A stretch of 64,000 bases of DNA from Lentzea alba (GTDB lineage: Bacteria > Actinomycetota > Actinomycetes > Mycobacteriales > Pseudonocardiaceae), in the NCBI RefSeq assembly GCF_011067745.1, contig NZ_JAAMPJ010000016.1, positions 62,001 to 126,000 of the forward strand. The letters run 5' to 3'. Made by a program: the position numbers and the translations under genes. Below the pieces are notes generated by a model that worked only from the letters and a program-made list of their open reading frames with translations, was not told the DNA's origin and ran no database searches. Below are positions 7,153-14,654 of this stretch, piece after piece. Numbering within the stretch: the first letter of the stretch is position 1; each line of letters starts with the position of its first letter.

Positions 7153-7989
7153 TCAGAGTGTGGCGACGCGGTCAACACCCACGCCGGTGATCAGCAGACG
7201 CTCCTTGCGGTTGCCCGTCAGCCGTTGCGTCCAGTCGACGAACCCGCCGTCGCCGATTTCCACGCCATCGCGAAAAACCTTGAAGCACAAGCCCTTGTAG
7301 TACCCGGTGCGCCGAGACGGATCGGCGGGCAACGAACCGCGCAGCTCCTCGAATCGAGGGTCCAGCACGGTCACCCGCACCTCGACGTCTCCACAAGCCT
7401 CGCGCAGGAACGCGATGTGTTCAGCGAAGTGCTGGCGCTCAAAGGAAAGCGACCCGCGATCCCTCCCTGCCGACACGGCGGCGAACAGCGTGAAGTGCGC
7501 GGACCTCCCGGCACCGCTGAACAACTGCGCCCGCACCACGCGCTGCACCGCGGCGAGTCGCACGTCGTCCGGCCCGGTCTGCCTGCGCAGAGCGGCTTCC
7601 AACGCCAACGCGTTGGTCGGGTCGGCCGCGACCTCGGTGCCGCGCACGGTCGACACCACGTTGTTCTGGTCCTGCTCGGCCACCACGGAACACGTCCCCA
7701 GCGGCGCCACGGGTGCGAGGCCCAGCACGGAGAACGACGGCGGCAACGCGCCCAGCAACCGGTCCTCCGCGGCGCGCAACACCTCGAACGGCACCTCCGA
7801 CGGCGCCACGAACCGGTCGGAACGGTACTGCCGCAACACATCCGGCCCGGACAACGCACCCGCTCGCCGGCGCATCAGCGCGAGCAGCACGGACGTGAGG
7901 TCGCTGCCCGGCAACGCCGCGAGCCGCTCCAGCGCCTCCTCGCCGCCCAACGACCGCAACACCCGCGTCAAGACACCCATGCCCACCAT
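7153..7989 (-). CDS. Protein resembling the catalytic core of class II (HisRS/HisZ-like) synthetases
   Basis: A 278-residue protein that I do not recognise by name. Features recalling histidyl-tRNA synthetase-like folds are a first strand-helix unit (RFVAPSEVPFEVLRAAEDRLL), a block where HisRS has its LRPE-T motif (VRGTEVAADPTNALALEAALRR), and a glycine-rich C-terminal block (DGGFVDWTQRLTGNRKE then LLITGVGVDRVATL) like motif 3. There is no anticodon-binding domain. The alternative is an unrelated conserved actinomycete protein. Start ATG 7989; a second ATG at 7980 is equally possible. It stands alone on the minus strand. Confidence 0.55.
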   Translation of the reverse strand: MVGMGVLTRVLRSLGGEEALERLAALPGSDLTSVLLALMRRRAGALSGPDVLRQYRSDRFVAPSEVPFEVLRAAEDRLLGALPPSFSVLGLAPVAPLGTCSVVAEQDQNNVVSTVRGTEVAADPTNALALEAALRRQTGPDDVRLAAVQRVVRAQLFSGAGRSAHFTLFAAVSAGRDRGSLSFERQHFAEHIAFLREACGDVEVRVTVLDPRFEELRGSLPADPSRRTGYYKGLCFKVFRDGVEIGDGGFVDWTQRLTGNRKERLLITGVGVDRVATL

Positions 7990-8051
7990 GATCCGCGCAC
8001 CGGCCAGCGGATTTCCGCAAGCCAGCGGATCACCTGACTAGGGTCGACCAC

Positions 8052-8792
8052 ATGACCGACCCTCAGGCGATGCGAGAAGGCGAACTGTGGGGCCGCAGGG
8101 CCGCACAACGAGCCGCACTCGGCGCGAAGATGTCCACGCCGGCCTGGAAGACCGCCATCGAGCGCACCGGGATCACGACGAACACCACGGTGCTCGACCT
8201 GGCCTGCGGAAGCGGCGAGTTCTGCGCCCTGGCAACGGAAGCGGGCGCGCACGCCACCGGGATCGACGCGTCGCACAACATGATCGAGCTGGCCCGTCAG
8301 GCCGCACCGGACGCCGAGTTCCACGTCCGGACGCTGGAACGGTTGCCTTGGCAGGACAACACGTTCGACGTCGTGACGGCGTTCAACGCGCTGTTCTTCG
8401 CGGCGGATCCCGAGGAGGCCTTCGCCGAGGCGGTCAGGGTCAGCAAGGACTACGTGGTCGTGTGCGACTGGCACCCCGACCACCCGAGCGACATCGTCAC
8501 CGTCGGGTGGGCCGTCCGGGGTCCGAGCGGCCGCAGGCGCGCGGAGACGCCGGAGCCGAGCGAGAAACTCACGATCGACATTCCCCAGGAACATCCCGAC
8601 GAGGCGACGATGTTGCGCGCCTTCCTGAGCACAGGCGGCTACCAGCCCTTCATCGAGAGCGAAGGTGAAGAAAGCGTCGCGGCGAAGATCAGGGCGGCGA
8701 CTGAACCGTTCCGAATGCCAGACGGTAGCTATCGGTTGACCAACAAGTACCTGATGTCGATCTTCCGCAAGAACGAGATCCCCAGAAAGTGA
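8052..8792 (+). CDS. Class I SAM-dependent methyltransferase (Methyltransf_11 type)
   Basis: A 246-residue enzyme. Motif I VLDLACGSGEFCAL near residues 46-59, acidic loop TGIDASHNMIELAR, motif II-like LPWQDNTFDVVTAFNALFF and post-II strand KDYVVVCDWHP are all present. It transfers a methyl group from SAM to an unknown small molecule. The ATG at 8052 is preceded by TAGGGT (8039-8044) at 7 nt, so the transcript is probably leaderless. A small gene converges 2 bp after its stop. Confidence 0.88.
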   Translation: MTDPQAMREGELWGRRAAQRAALGAKMSTPAWKTAIERTGITTNTTVLDLACGSGEFCALATEAGAHATGIDASHNMIELARQAAPDAEFHVRTLERLPWQDNTFDVVTAFNALFFAADPEEAFAEAVRVSKDYVVVCDWHPDHPSDIVTVGWAVRGPSGRRRAETPEPSEKLTIDIPQEHPDEATMLRAFLSTGGYQPFIESEGEESVAAKIRAATEPFRMPDGSYRLTNKYLMSIFRKNEIPRK

Positions 8793-8794
8793 AA

Positions 8795-9010
8795 TCAGGC
8801 CGCGGCGAGGATCTCGTAGCCCGCCGAGGTGAGCGCGGCGGGGCCGGACGTGGCGCTGATCAGGCCCGCTGAGGCCAGGCGCAGGCCGGCGAACTGGTCG
8901 GCGCAGCACAGGCCGTCGACGAGCAGTGAACTTCCGGCGATCTCGCAACGGCCGTCGGCAACGGCTCGGAGAACGGCGCGGTCGCGGTGTGTGAGCGATG
9001 AGTCGGTCAT
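8795..9010 (-). CDS. Small hypothetical protein (winged-helix-like, 71 aa)
   Basis: A 71-residue protein starting MTDSSLTHRDRAVLRAVADG, with the helix HRDRAVLRAVAD and later GLRLASAGLIS and LTSAGYEILAAA, a pattern like a compact winged-helix domain. A pair of cysteines (GLCCAD) sits in the middle. AGGAGA lies 7 nt upstream of the ATG at 9010, the best ribosome-binding site in the neighbourhood, which supports translation. Function unknown; dinB lies upstream on the same strand with a 28-bp gap. Confidence 0.68.
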   Translation of the reverse strand: MTDSSLTHRDRAVLRAVADGRCEIAGSSLLVDGLCCADQFAGLRLASAGLISATSGPAALTSAGYEILAAA

Positions 9011-9038
9011 CTTCTTCTCCTAGCGGTAAAGCGTCTAC

Positions 9039-10100
9039 TTACTGATACGTCGAAGGAGAAGGCTTCGGTTCGACATCATCGGCAGAGAATTCTGCGCGTA
9101 CCCCCAAAAGACGTACGGCGCGGCCGTGTTCGAAGCGGTCCAGCACCACCAGCGCGGCCGCGGCCAGCTCCTCCGCCGAGGACGTCGGCGCAGGCAGCTT
9201 CATCGCGCGCACCTTCGTGAAGAACGGCACGAAGCGCACCTTCACGCCCACGCGCACCGCCGGACGACCTTCGGCGACCACGTCGGCGGCGACCTGGTGG
9301 GCCAGCGCCACGACCTCGCGCCGGATGTCCTCCAGCGAGGAGAGGTCCTGCTGGAACGTCTTCTCGTGCGAACGAGACTTCACCACCCACGGTGTCGCGC
9401 TCACGACCGTGTCACCCGCACCGAGCGCCACGGTCCGGAAGTACGGGCCCATCCGCGGGCCGAAGCGGGCGGCCAACGCGTCCACGGAGGCGGAAGCGAG
9501 GTCCGCGACCGTCGACAGACCCAGCTCGGCCAGCTTGCGCTCGGTCTTCGCGCCGATGCCCCACAGCGCGGACGTCGGCCGGTGTCCCATCACCTCGGCC
9601 CAGTTCGCGCGGGTCAGCTCGAACACGCCGGCGGGCTTGCCGAACTCGGTCGCGATCTTGGCGCGCAGCTTGTTGTCACCGATGCCCACCGAGCAGTGCA
9701 GCCCGGTCTCCGACAACACCGCGGCCTGCAGCGACCGGGCCAGCACGACCGGGTCGTCGACGGTGGCGCCCACGAACGCCTCGTCCCAGCCCATCACCTC
9801 GACGACCACGGGGAACGACCGCAGCACGGCCATCACGTCCGCGGACGCCGCCTCGTACAGGGCGTGGTCTGCGGGCAGGAAGATCGCGTCGGGCAGCTTC
9901 TTGAACGCGGTCCGCAGCGGCATGCCGGAGTGCACGCCGAACTCCCGTGCCTCGTAGGACGCCGTGGCCACGACGGCGCGCTCGGTCGGGTCGCCGTTGC
10001 CGCCCACCACCACGGGCTTGCCGCGCAACGACGGGTCGCGCAGCACCTCGACCGCCGCGATGAACTGGTCGAGGTCCACGTGCAGGACCCAGTCCGCCAT
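9039..10100 (-). CDS. dinB: DNA polymerase IV (Y-family translesion polymerase)
   Basis: A 353-residue Y-family polymerase. Catalytic acidic residues are visible: D9 and D11 in HVDLDQF and D106-E107 in MGWDEAFV. The thumb/helix-hairpin-helix region reads LWGIGAKTERKLAELGLSTVADLA and the little-finger region SHEKTFQQDL. The usual hydrophobic residue before DEAF is Trp here. It bypasses damaged bases and is error-prone. No C-terminal beta-clamp motif is obvious; the protein ends at SPSTYQ. The start at 10100 is only 17 bp from the divergent NUDIX start. Confidence 0.93.
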   Translation of the reverse strand: MADWVLHVDLDQFIAAVEVLRDPSLRGKPVVVGGNGDPTERAVVATASYEAREFGVHSGMPLRTAFKKLPDAIFLPADHALYEAASADVMAVLRSFPVVVEVMGWDEAFVGATVDDPVVLARSLQAAVLSETGLHCSVGIGDNKLRAKIATEFGKPAGVFELTRANWAEVMGHRPTSALWGIGAKTERKLAELGLSTVADLASASVDALAARFGPRMGPYFRTVALGAGDTVVSATPWVVKSRSHEKTFQQDLSSLEDIRREVVALAHQVAADVVAEGRPAVRVGVKVRFVPFFTKVRAMKLPAPTSSAEELAAAALVVLDRFEHGRAVRLLGVRAEFSADDVEPKPSPSTYQ

Positions 10101-10117
10101 GCTGGCCAGAATAGATA

Positions 10118-10573
10118 ATGGACAGTGTGAAACGGTCGGCCGGAATCCTGCTGTTCAGACGAACCACCCAGCTCGAAGTGCTGCTGGGGCACATGGGCGG
10201 CCCGTTCTGGGCCCGCAAGGACGCCGGCGCGTGGTCCGTGCCGAAGGGCGAGTACACCGACGACGAGACGCCCGAAGCGGCCGCCCGGCGTGAGTTCGCA
10301 GAAGAACTCGGCTTGGAAGTGCCCGACGGTGAGCTGATCCCGCTCGGCGAGGCCAAGGGCTCCGGCAAGGTCATCACGGTGTGGGCGCTCGAGGGCGACC
10401 TCGACCCGGAGACGGTCACGCCGGGCACGTTCGAGATGGAGTGGCCGCCGAAGTCCGGTCAGCGCAAGACGTTCCCCGAGGTCGACAAGGTCGCCTGGTT
10501 CAGCGTGGAAGAGGCGAGCGCGAAGATCGTCTCCGCGCAACGCCCCTTCCTCGACAGGCTCAGCTCCAGATGA
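10118..10573 (+). CDS. NUDIX hydrolase
   Basis: A 151-residue NUDIX protein. The NUDIX box GX5EX7REUXEEXGU is intact: it begins GEYTDDETPEAAARRE and ends FAEELGLE, near residues 48-70. It begins KRSAGILLFRR, with SVPKGE just before the box, as in actinomycete diphosphohydrolases that clean oxidised or signalling nucleotides. The actual substrate is unknown. It is divergent from dinB, with the two starts 17 bp apart, and its 3' end overlaps the endonuclease gene by 14 bp. Confidence 0.92.
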   Translation: MDSVKRSAGILLFRRTTQLEVLLGHMGGPFWARKDAGAWSVPKGEYTDDETPEAAARREFAEELGLEVPDGELIPLGEAKGSGKVITVWALEGDLDPETVTPGTFEMEWPPKSGQRKTFPEVDKVAWFSVEEASAKIVSAQRPFLDRLSSR

Positions 10574-11723
10574 GGTCGGCCCAGTTCGAGTGATCGATGA
10601 ACGGGTTCCGGTTGTGCTGGTAGCTGTTGTAGATCACGTCGTTGCGCCGCTTCTCGAACGCGTCCGGCGGGTCCTGCTTGTTCCACTGCAGCAGGACCGA
10701 CAGCTTGCCCATGTACGGCGCGGTGCCGTTGTTCACCGAGTTGTTGAGCTCCAGGTTCGGACCGCTTTCGTACCGCACGGCCATGTAGAAGAGCATCCGC
10801 GCGACGTCACCCTTCACGGCGTCGCGCGGCTCGAACGAGTCGCCGTCGATGCGGCTGAGCGGGGCCTCGTCGACAGGGTTGCCGCCGTTGTCGAAGTCCA
10901 GGCTGCCGCGGTCGGCGTTCACGTCCACGTCCTCGGGCCGCAGGTGGTGGATGTCGGAGCCGGGGACGGACTCCTCGACGAACTGGCCGTGCGACTTGGC
11001 CCAGACGTGTTCACGGTTCCACTGGCCGGGGACGCCGCTGCCACCACCGTTCGACGACTTCGGCCGAGAGGTGCCGCTGTACAGCAGGATCACGTTGTTC
11101 GAGTTGTTCGGGTCCTGGTCGGTGACCTTCAGCGCCTCCCAGACCTCGCCGTACGTGATCACGGTGTGGTTGCGGATGATGCTGTTCAGCGCGGTCTTCA
11201 ACGCTGCCCCCGACTTGCCGCAGGCCGCCGCGTAGTAGCTCTCACAGGTCGAAGGCGGTGCTGAGGTGGTCGTCGTCGTAGGCGTCGTCGTAGTAGTAGG
11301 CGGCGGTGTTGTGCCGGCGAACGCGAACGCAGTAGGCGTCTTCAGACCGGCGTGCGAGAAATACGCGGTCAGCAGGCCGGTCACATCGATCTGCTTGCCC
11401 ATCAGCGACGGGTTGGACCTGAGTCCCCACGACGCGCGGAAGTCCGCCGTGATCTGCACGTAGATCATGCGCGACGTGCCGGTCTCGGACGCCGAGTCGG
11501 CCAGCGCCAGCGCGTTGTCGTCCGGGAAACCCGAACGGATGACGGTGCTGGTGGCCGTCGGCTGACCGACGACATACCCCCGGACCGTCGCAGAAGCACC
11601 GGACTGCTGGCTGATCGCCTGGGAGACGGTGAGCGGAGCGGCCGCGACAGCGGCGGTCGACCCGTACAGGCCGACCGCCGCCAGCAAAGCGATGACTAGA
11701 GCGAGTGGACTCCACCGCGCCAT
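10560..11723 (-). CDS. Secreted endonuclease I-family nuclease with N-terminal OB-like domain
   Basis: A 387-residue exported protein. Residues 1-30 are a signal peptide (MARWSPLALVIALLAAVGLYG... ending AVAAA). Next is an OB-fold-like domain (ATVRGYVVGQPTATSTVIRSG, GKQIDVTGLLTAYF), then a Thr/Pro linker, then the endonuclease I domain with NREHVWAKSHG, SDIHHLRPEDVDVNADRG and RNPFIDHSNWADLIW. The His and Asn of these motifs bind the Mg/Ca ion. It degrades extracellular DNA. The ATG at 11723 is chosen because GGGGAG lies 5 nt upstream. Lone gene, convergent with NUDIX. Confidence 0.9.
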   Translation of the reverse strand: MARWSPLALVIALLAAVGLYGSTAAVAAAPLTVSQAISQQSGASATVRGYVVGQPTATSTVIRSGFPDDNALALADSASETGTSRMIYVQITADFRASWGLRSNPSLMGKQIDVTGLLTAYFSHAGLKTPTAFAFAGTTPPPTTTTTPTTTTTSAPPSTCESYYAAACGKSGAALKTALNSIIRNHTVITYGEVWEALKVTDQDPNNSNNVILLYSGTSRPKSSNGGGSGVPGQWNREHVWAKSHGQFVEESVPGSDIHHLRPEDVDVNADRGSLDFDNGGNPVDEAPLSRIDGDSFEPRDAVKGDVARMLFYMAVRYESGPNLELNNSVNNGTAPYMGKLSVLLQWNKQDPPDAFEKRRNDVIYNSYQHNRNPFIDHSNWADLIWS

Positions 11724-11794
11724 GAACACTCCCCGATCGTGTGGATGTTGTGCACACGATCAGGGGATACGGTCAACGCGCGGTAAACGCAATG

Positions 11795-12709
11795 TCACGG
11801 CACCAGGACGACCTTGCCCGTGGTCCTCTTCGACTCGACGAGCTCGTGCGCCTTCGCGGCGTCCGCGAGCGGCACTGCGTGGTCGATCTGCACCTTGAGC
11901 TGCGGCAACAGGGCGAGATCGGCACCGGAGGCGACGACGCTGCCGAAGAGCTCGAACCGGATGCCGAGGTCCACAGCTCGGTCAACGTCAAAACCCGGGT
12001 TGCCGGGAATGATCGACACGAGCACGCCGCCGGGCTTGACCACCTTGGCGGACCGCTCGGCGTACTCCCCGCCGATCGTGTCGAGCACGACGTCCACCGG
12101 CTCGATCTCGGTGAAGTCCTGGTGCCGGTAGTCGATGACCTCGTCCGCGCCGAGTGAGCGCACGAAGTCGTGCTTGGCCGCCGACGCCGTGCCGATCACG
12201 TGCGCACCACGTGCCTTGGCGATCTGCACCGCGACGTGCCCGACCCCACCCGCCGCCGCGTGGATGAGCACGCGCTGCCCGGCGGCAAGCCCGCCGCGAC
12301 CGACGAGCGTCTGCCACGCCGTCAGCGACACCAGCGGCACCGCGCCCGCCTGCTCGACGGTCAGCCACGACGGCCGAGGGGCCACGTCGGAGGCGCTCAC
12401 CACGGCGTACTCGGCGTAGCCACCGCCCACGCCGGGGAAGGGCAGCATCCCGTAGACCTCGTCGCCGGTCGCGAACCCCTCCACGCCCTCACCGAGCTGC
12501 TCGACGGTGCCCGCGACGTCCCAGCCCAGCGTGAACGGCGGCTCCCCGAGCGCCGGGAACCCCCCGCCGCGGATGTAGGTGTCGACCGGGTTCACCCCGG
12601 CCGCCCCCACCGCGACCAGCACCTGGCCCGGTCCGGGCACGGGCTTCGCCACCTCCGCGACCTCCAGCACGGACGCGTCGCCAACGGTCTTCTGCGTGAT
12701 GACCCGCAT
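11795..12709 (-). CDS. NADPH:quinone oxidoreductase-like zinc-independent MDR enzyme
   Basis: A 304-residue medium-chain dehydrogenase/reductase. The N-terminal GroES-like half has VNPVDTYIRGG and FTLGWDVAGTVEQLG; the Rossmann half has VLIHAAAGGVGHVAVQIAKARG (AAxGGVG nucleotide loop). Structural and catalytic zinc cysteines are absent, as in the quinone oxidoreductase branch. It likely reduces quinones or enals with NADPH. AAGGGGGA precedes the ATG. A GAAAGT/ACTTTC inverted repeat lies upstream of the promoter region, suggesting control by an HxlR/MarR-like repressor not in this window. Confidence 0.9.
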   Translation of the reverse strand: MRVITQKTVGDASVLEVAEVAKPVPGPGQVLVAVGAAGVNPVDTYIRGGGFPALGEPPFTLGWDVAGTVEQLGEGVEGFATGDEVYGMLPFPGVGGGYAEYAVVSASDVAPRPSWLTVEQAGAVPLVSLTAWQTLVGRGGLAAGQRVLIHAAAGGVGHVAVQIAKARGAHVIGTASAAKHDFVRSLGADEVIDYRHQDFTEIEPVDVVLDTIGGEYAERSAKVVKPGGVLVSIIPGNPGFDVDRAVDLGIRFELFGSVVASGADLALLPQLKVQIDHAVPLADAAKAHELVESKRTTGKVVLVP

Positions 12710-12767
12710 GATGATCCCCCTTCGATGTTCTCGACGGGCACCATCTTGCAGTTAGCGCCAACTTCTA

Positions 12768-12783
12768 GAAAGTAGGCACTTTC
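12768..12783. promoter_or_regulatory. Operator-like inverted repeat upstream of oxidoreductase
   Basis: Perfect arms GAAAGT (12768-12773) and ACTTTC (12778-12783) with a 4-nt spacer. The preceding bases ACTTCTAG create a third, overlapping half-site. It lies 59 bp upstream of the oxidoreductase start and immediately downstream of the DinB-family gene's stop, so it is a plausible redox- or electrophile-responsive operator. Confidence 0.5.
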
Positions 12784-12789
12784 AGGTGA

Positions 12790-13293
12790 CTAACTCTCCC
12801 GCAGATACAGGTCACGAAGCAGCGCGATCTCGGCGAGGTGGTGGATCGCCTCCCGGCTGATGTGCAGCACCAGAGTGGCCATCGGCTCCTCCGCGAACGG
12901 TCCCTCGGCTGGACCCACCGGTTTCGAGAGGTCGGCCTTGCGCGCGCCGGCCATCCACGCCTCGTAGGCGTCGTCCAGTTGCTTCAGCGCGTCCTTCGCG
13001 GTCATCGCGTACTGCCACGTCATGTGGTCGGCCGGCGGGCCCCCGAAGTGCGAGGCCGTGCGCATGTTGAACACGCCGACGATGAGGTGCGCCATCCGCC
13101 ACGCGATCGTGGTGACCGGCGCGGGTTCCGGTGTCGGGTACTCCCAGTCGATCGCGTTGTCCCGGTGGATCGTCCACACGTCGGGCACGGGCTCCCAGAA
13201 GTACTCCTCGTCGGTCATGCCTTCGAGTCGTGGCCGCGCCTGCAACCGCCAGTGGAAGTCGAGCTGGTCCGTCAGCTGCTTGTTCCAGTCCAT
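12790..13293 (-). CDS. DinB-superfamily metalloprotein (DfsB/YfiT type)
   Basis: A 167-residue four-helix-bundle protein starting MDWNKQLTDQLDFHWRLQ. The His ligands expected of the DinB-like superfamily are visible: H14 in the first helix, H81 in WRMAHLIVGVFN and H155 in EAIHHLAEIALLRDL. Such proteins act in thiol-dependent or detoxifying reactions; the cofactor here is unknown. Not related to the polymerase dinB. TAGGTT lies 7 nt before the ATG at 13293, so it is probably leaderless. Longer upstream readings of this frame are not supported. Confidence 0.82.
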   Translation of the reverse strand: MDWNKQLTDQLDFHWRLQARPRLEGMTDEEYFWEPVPDVWTIHRDNAIDWEYPTPEPAPVTTIAWRMAHLIVGVFNMRTASHFGGPPADHMTWQYAMTAKDALKQLDDAYEAWMAGARKADLSKPVGPAEGPFAEEPMATLVLHISREAIHHLAEIALLRDLYLRES

Positions 13294-13333
13294 GCGCCCG
13301 AACCTAGGACCCATTGCGGACAACCAGCGCCCT

Positions 13334-13369
13334 GAACGCTCGTTCGGATCAATAAACCGAGCGCTCGGT
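13334..13369. promoter_or_regulatory. Double palindrome, probable TetR operator
   Basis: ACCGAGCGCTCGGT (13356-13369) is a perfect 14-bp palindrome ending 1 bp before the -10 box TAGTAT (13371-13376) of the YqeB gene. Just upstream GAACGCTCGTTC (13334-13345) is an imperfect copy sharing the GAGCG/CGCTC core. The TetR gene is second in the same operon, so autoregulation is likely. The site also covers the promoter of the divergent DinB-superfamily gene. Confidence 0.65.
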
Positions 13370-13383
13370 CTAGTATTGCGGCC

Positions 13384-14040
13384 ATGACGACTGTGCAGGA
13401 GACCGCGGTGGTCCGGTACGGCATCTGGGTGCTGTGCCCGGTGCTGGGAGCCGCCGCGGTGTGGGGGCTCAAGCTGGCAGCCGGGTGGATCACGACTTTG
13501 AGGTGGTTCCCGTTCCAAGGCGTGTTCGAGCTGGTCACGGATGTTCCGGAGCCGTGGGCGACGGTCGCGGCGCTCGCGATCGGTGCCGTCGGCGGCGGAC
13601 TGCTCGCGTTGCTCTGGGCGGCCGAGATGATGACGGTCGAGGTCTCGCACGAGCGGGTCACGCTCAGGAAGGACGACAAGACCTTCGACTTCGGGCGCAA
13701 CGAGGTCGAGTCGGCGTTCGCGGAGGGCAAGCAGCTCGTCCTGCTGTCCCCGACCGGCGCCGAACTGGCCCGCGAGACCTCCGATCTGAGCAAGGCCAAG
13801 CTCGAACAGGCCTTCACGGGCCAGGGCTACCGCTGGCGCGCCGCCGATCCGTTCGCGGACGAGTTCCGGATGTGGGTCGAGCACGCGCCGGAACTGCCCG
13901 CGGACGTGAACGCGCTGTTCACGGCCCGTAGGAAGGCCATGTCGAAGTACGAGCACGAGGAGGCCGCAGAATTGGCGCGGGAGATCCGCAAGCGCGGTGT
14001 CTGCGTCAAGGACTTGAAGAAGAGGCAGTACTACAGGTGA
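13384..14040 (+). CDS. YqeB-like membrane protein
   Basis: A 218-residue protein with two predicted membrane helices (VLCPVLGAAAVWGLKLAAGW near residue 16-35 and WATVAALAIGAVGGGLLALLW near 58-78), then a cytoplasmic domain containing TVEVSHERVTLRKDDKTF and a C-terminal basic/acidic helix (ALFTARRKAMSKYEHEEAAEL). This matches the YqeB family, whose function is unknown. TAGTAT at 13371-13376 lies 7 nt before the ATG, so it is leaderless. It is followed after 13 bp by the TetR gene, with which it forms an operon. Confidence 0.8.
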   Translation: MTTVQETAVVRYGIWVLCPVLGAAAVWGLKLAAGWITTLRWFPFQGVFELVTDVPEPWATVAALAIGAVGGGLLALLWAAEMMTVEVSHERVTLRKDDKTFDFGRNEVESAFAEGKQLVLLSPTGAELARETSDLSKAKLEQAFTGQGYRWRAADPFADEFRMWVEHAPELPADVNALFTARRKAMSKYEHEEAAELAREIRKRGVCVKDLKKRQYYR

Positions 14041-14053
14041 TGACCAAAAAGAC

Positions 14054-14650
14054 ATGAGAACCGTAGATCCGGCCAAGCACGCCGCGAAGAAGAGGCACAT
14101 CACCGAGACGGCGGCGGGCCTGTTCGCGGAGAAGGGCTTCGACCGGACGACCGTCGCGGACATCTGCAAGGCCGCCGACATCAGCACCGGCAGCCTGTTC
14201 CACTACTTCCCCACCAAGCGGGCGATCTTCCTCGCGATCTTCGAGCAGGACGGCGAGGACAACGCCGAGGTCTTCGCCCGCGCCGAAACCCTCAGCCCGT
14301 GGGACGGCGTGCTGATGGTGGTCGACCACCTGTGCGTGCCCGCGCTGGACCGCACGGTGGCCGGGCTGGTTCTGGAGGTCGTCACGCAGGCGAGCCGCGA
14401 CCCGGAGCTGTGGAACCTGGTCGCCCGCAACGAACAGGTGGTGCGCGACGAGCTGGCCCGACTCCTGCAGGCCGCCCACGACGCCGGCCAGATCGCGCTC
14501 CCGGTCGACGCGCGGACGGCGGCGACGTGGGCGCAGGGACTGGTCGACGGCCTGTACGGCAGGCTGGTCGACCCGGACTTCGACGCGACCGCACAGGTGA
14601 GCACCCTCCGGTTGATCCTTTCCCGATTCGTGGGTGCTCAAGCACCATGA
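14054..14650 (+). CDS. TetR-family transcriptional regulator
   Basis: A 198-residue regulator. The HTH spans residues ~12-58: ITETAAGLFAEKGFDRTTVADICKAADISTGSLFHYF, written here in two parts as ITETAAGLFAEKGFDRTTV and ADICKAADISTGSLFHYF. The C-terminal ligand domain is all-helical and unassigned. It probably represses its own operon through the palindrome at 13356-13369 and the half-conserved copy upstream. No clear Shine-Dalgarno sequence precedes the ATG, consistent with coupling to YqeB. A short hairpin GTGCT/AGCAC follows at 14634-14644 inside its 3' end. Confidence 0.92.
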   Translation: MRTVDPAKHAAKKRHITETAAGLFAEKGFDRTTVADICKAADISTGSLFHYFPTKRAIFLAIFEQDGEDNAEVFARAETLSPWDGVLMVVDHLCVPALDRTVAGLVLEVVTQASRDPELWNLVARNEQVVRDELARLLQAAHDAGQIALPVDARTAATWAQGLVDGLYGRLVDPDFDATAQVSTLRLILSRFVGAQAP

Positions 14651-14654
14651 GGTC

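Noticed and set aside
12790..14187. Extended upstream reading of the DinB-superfamily gene (465 codons)
   Set aside because: The first ~300 codons run antisense through YqeB and TetR; the family start is MDWNKQL with a leaderless box.
14634..14654. Longer GTG start for the cysteine-desulfurase-like gene
   Set aside because: It would begin inside the TetR stop region and adds residues absent in the family's usual N-terminus (MAYDV...).
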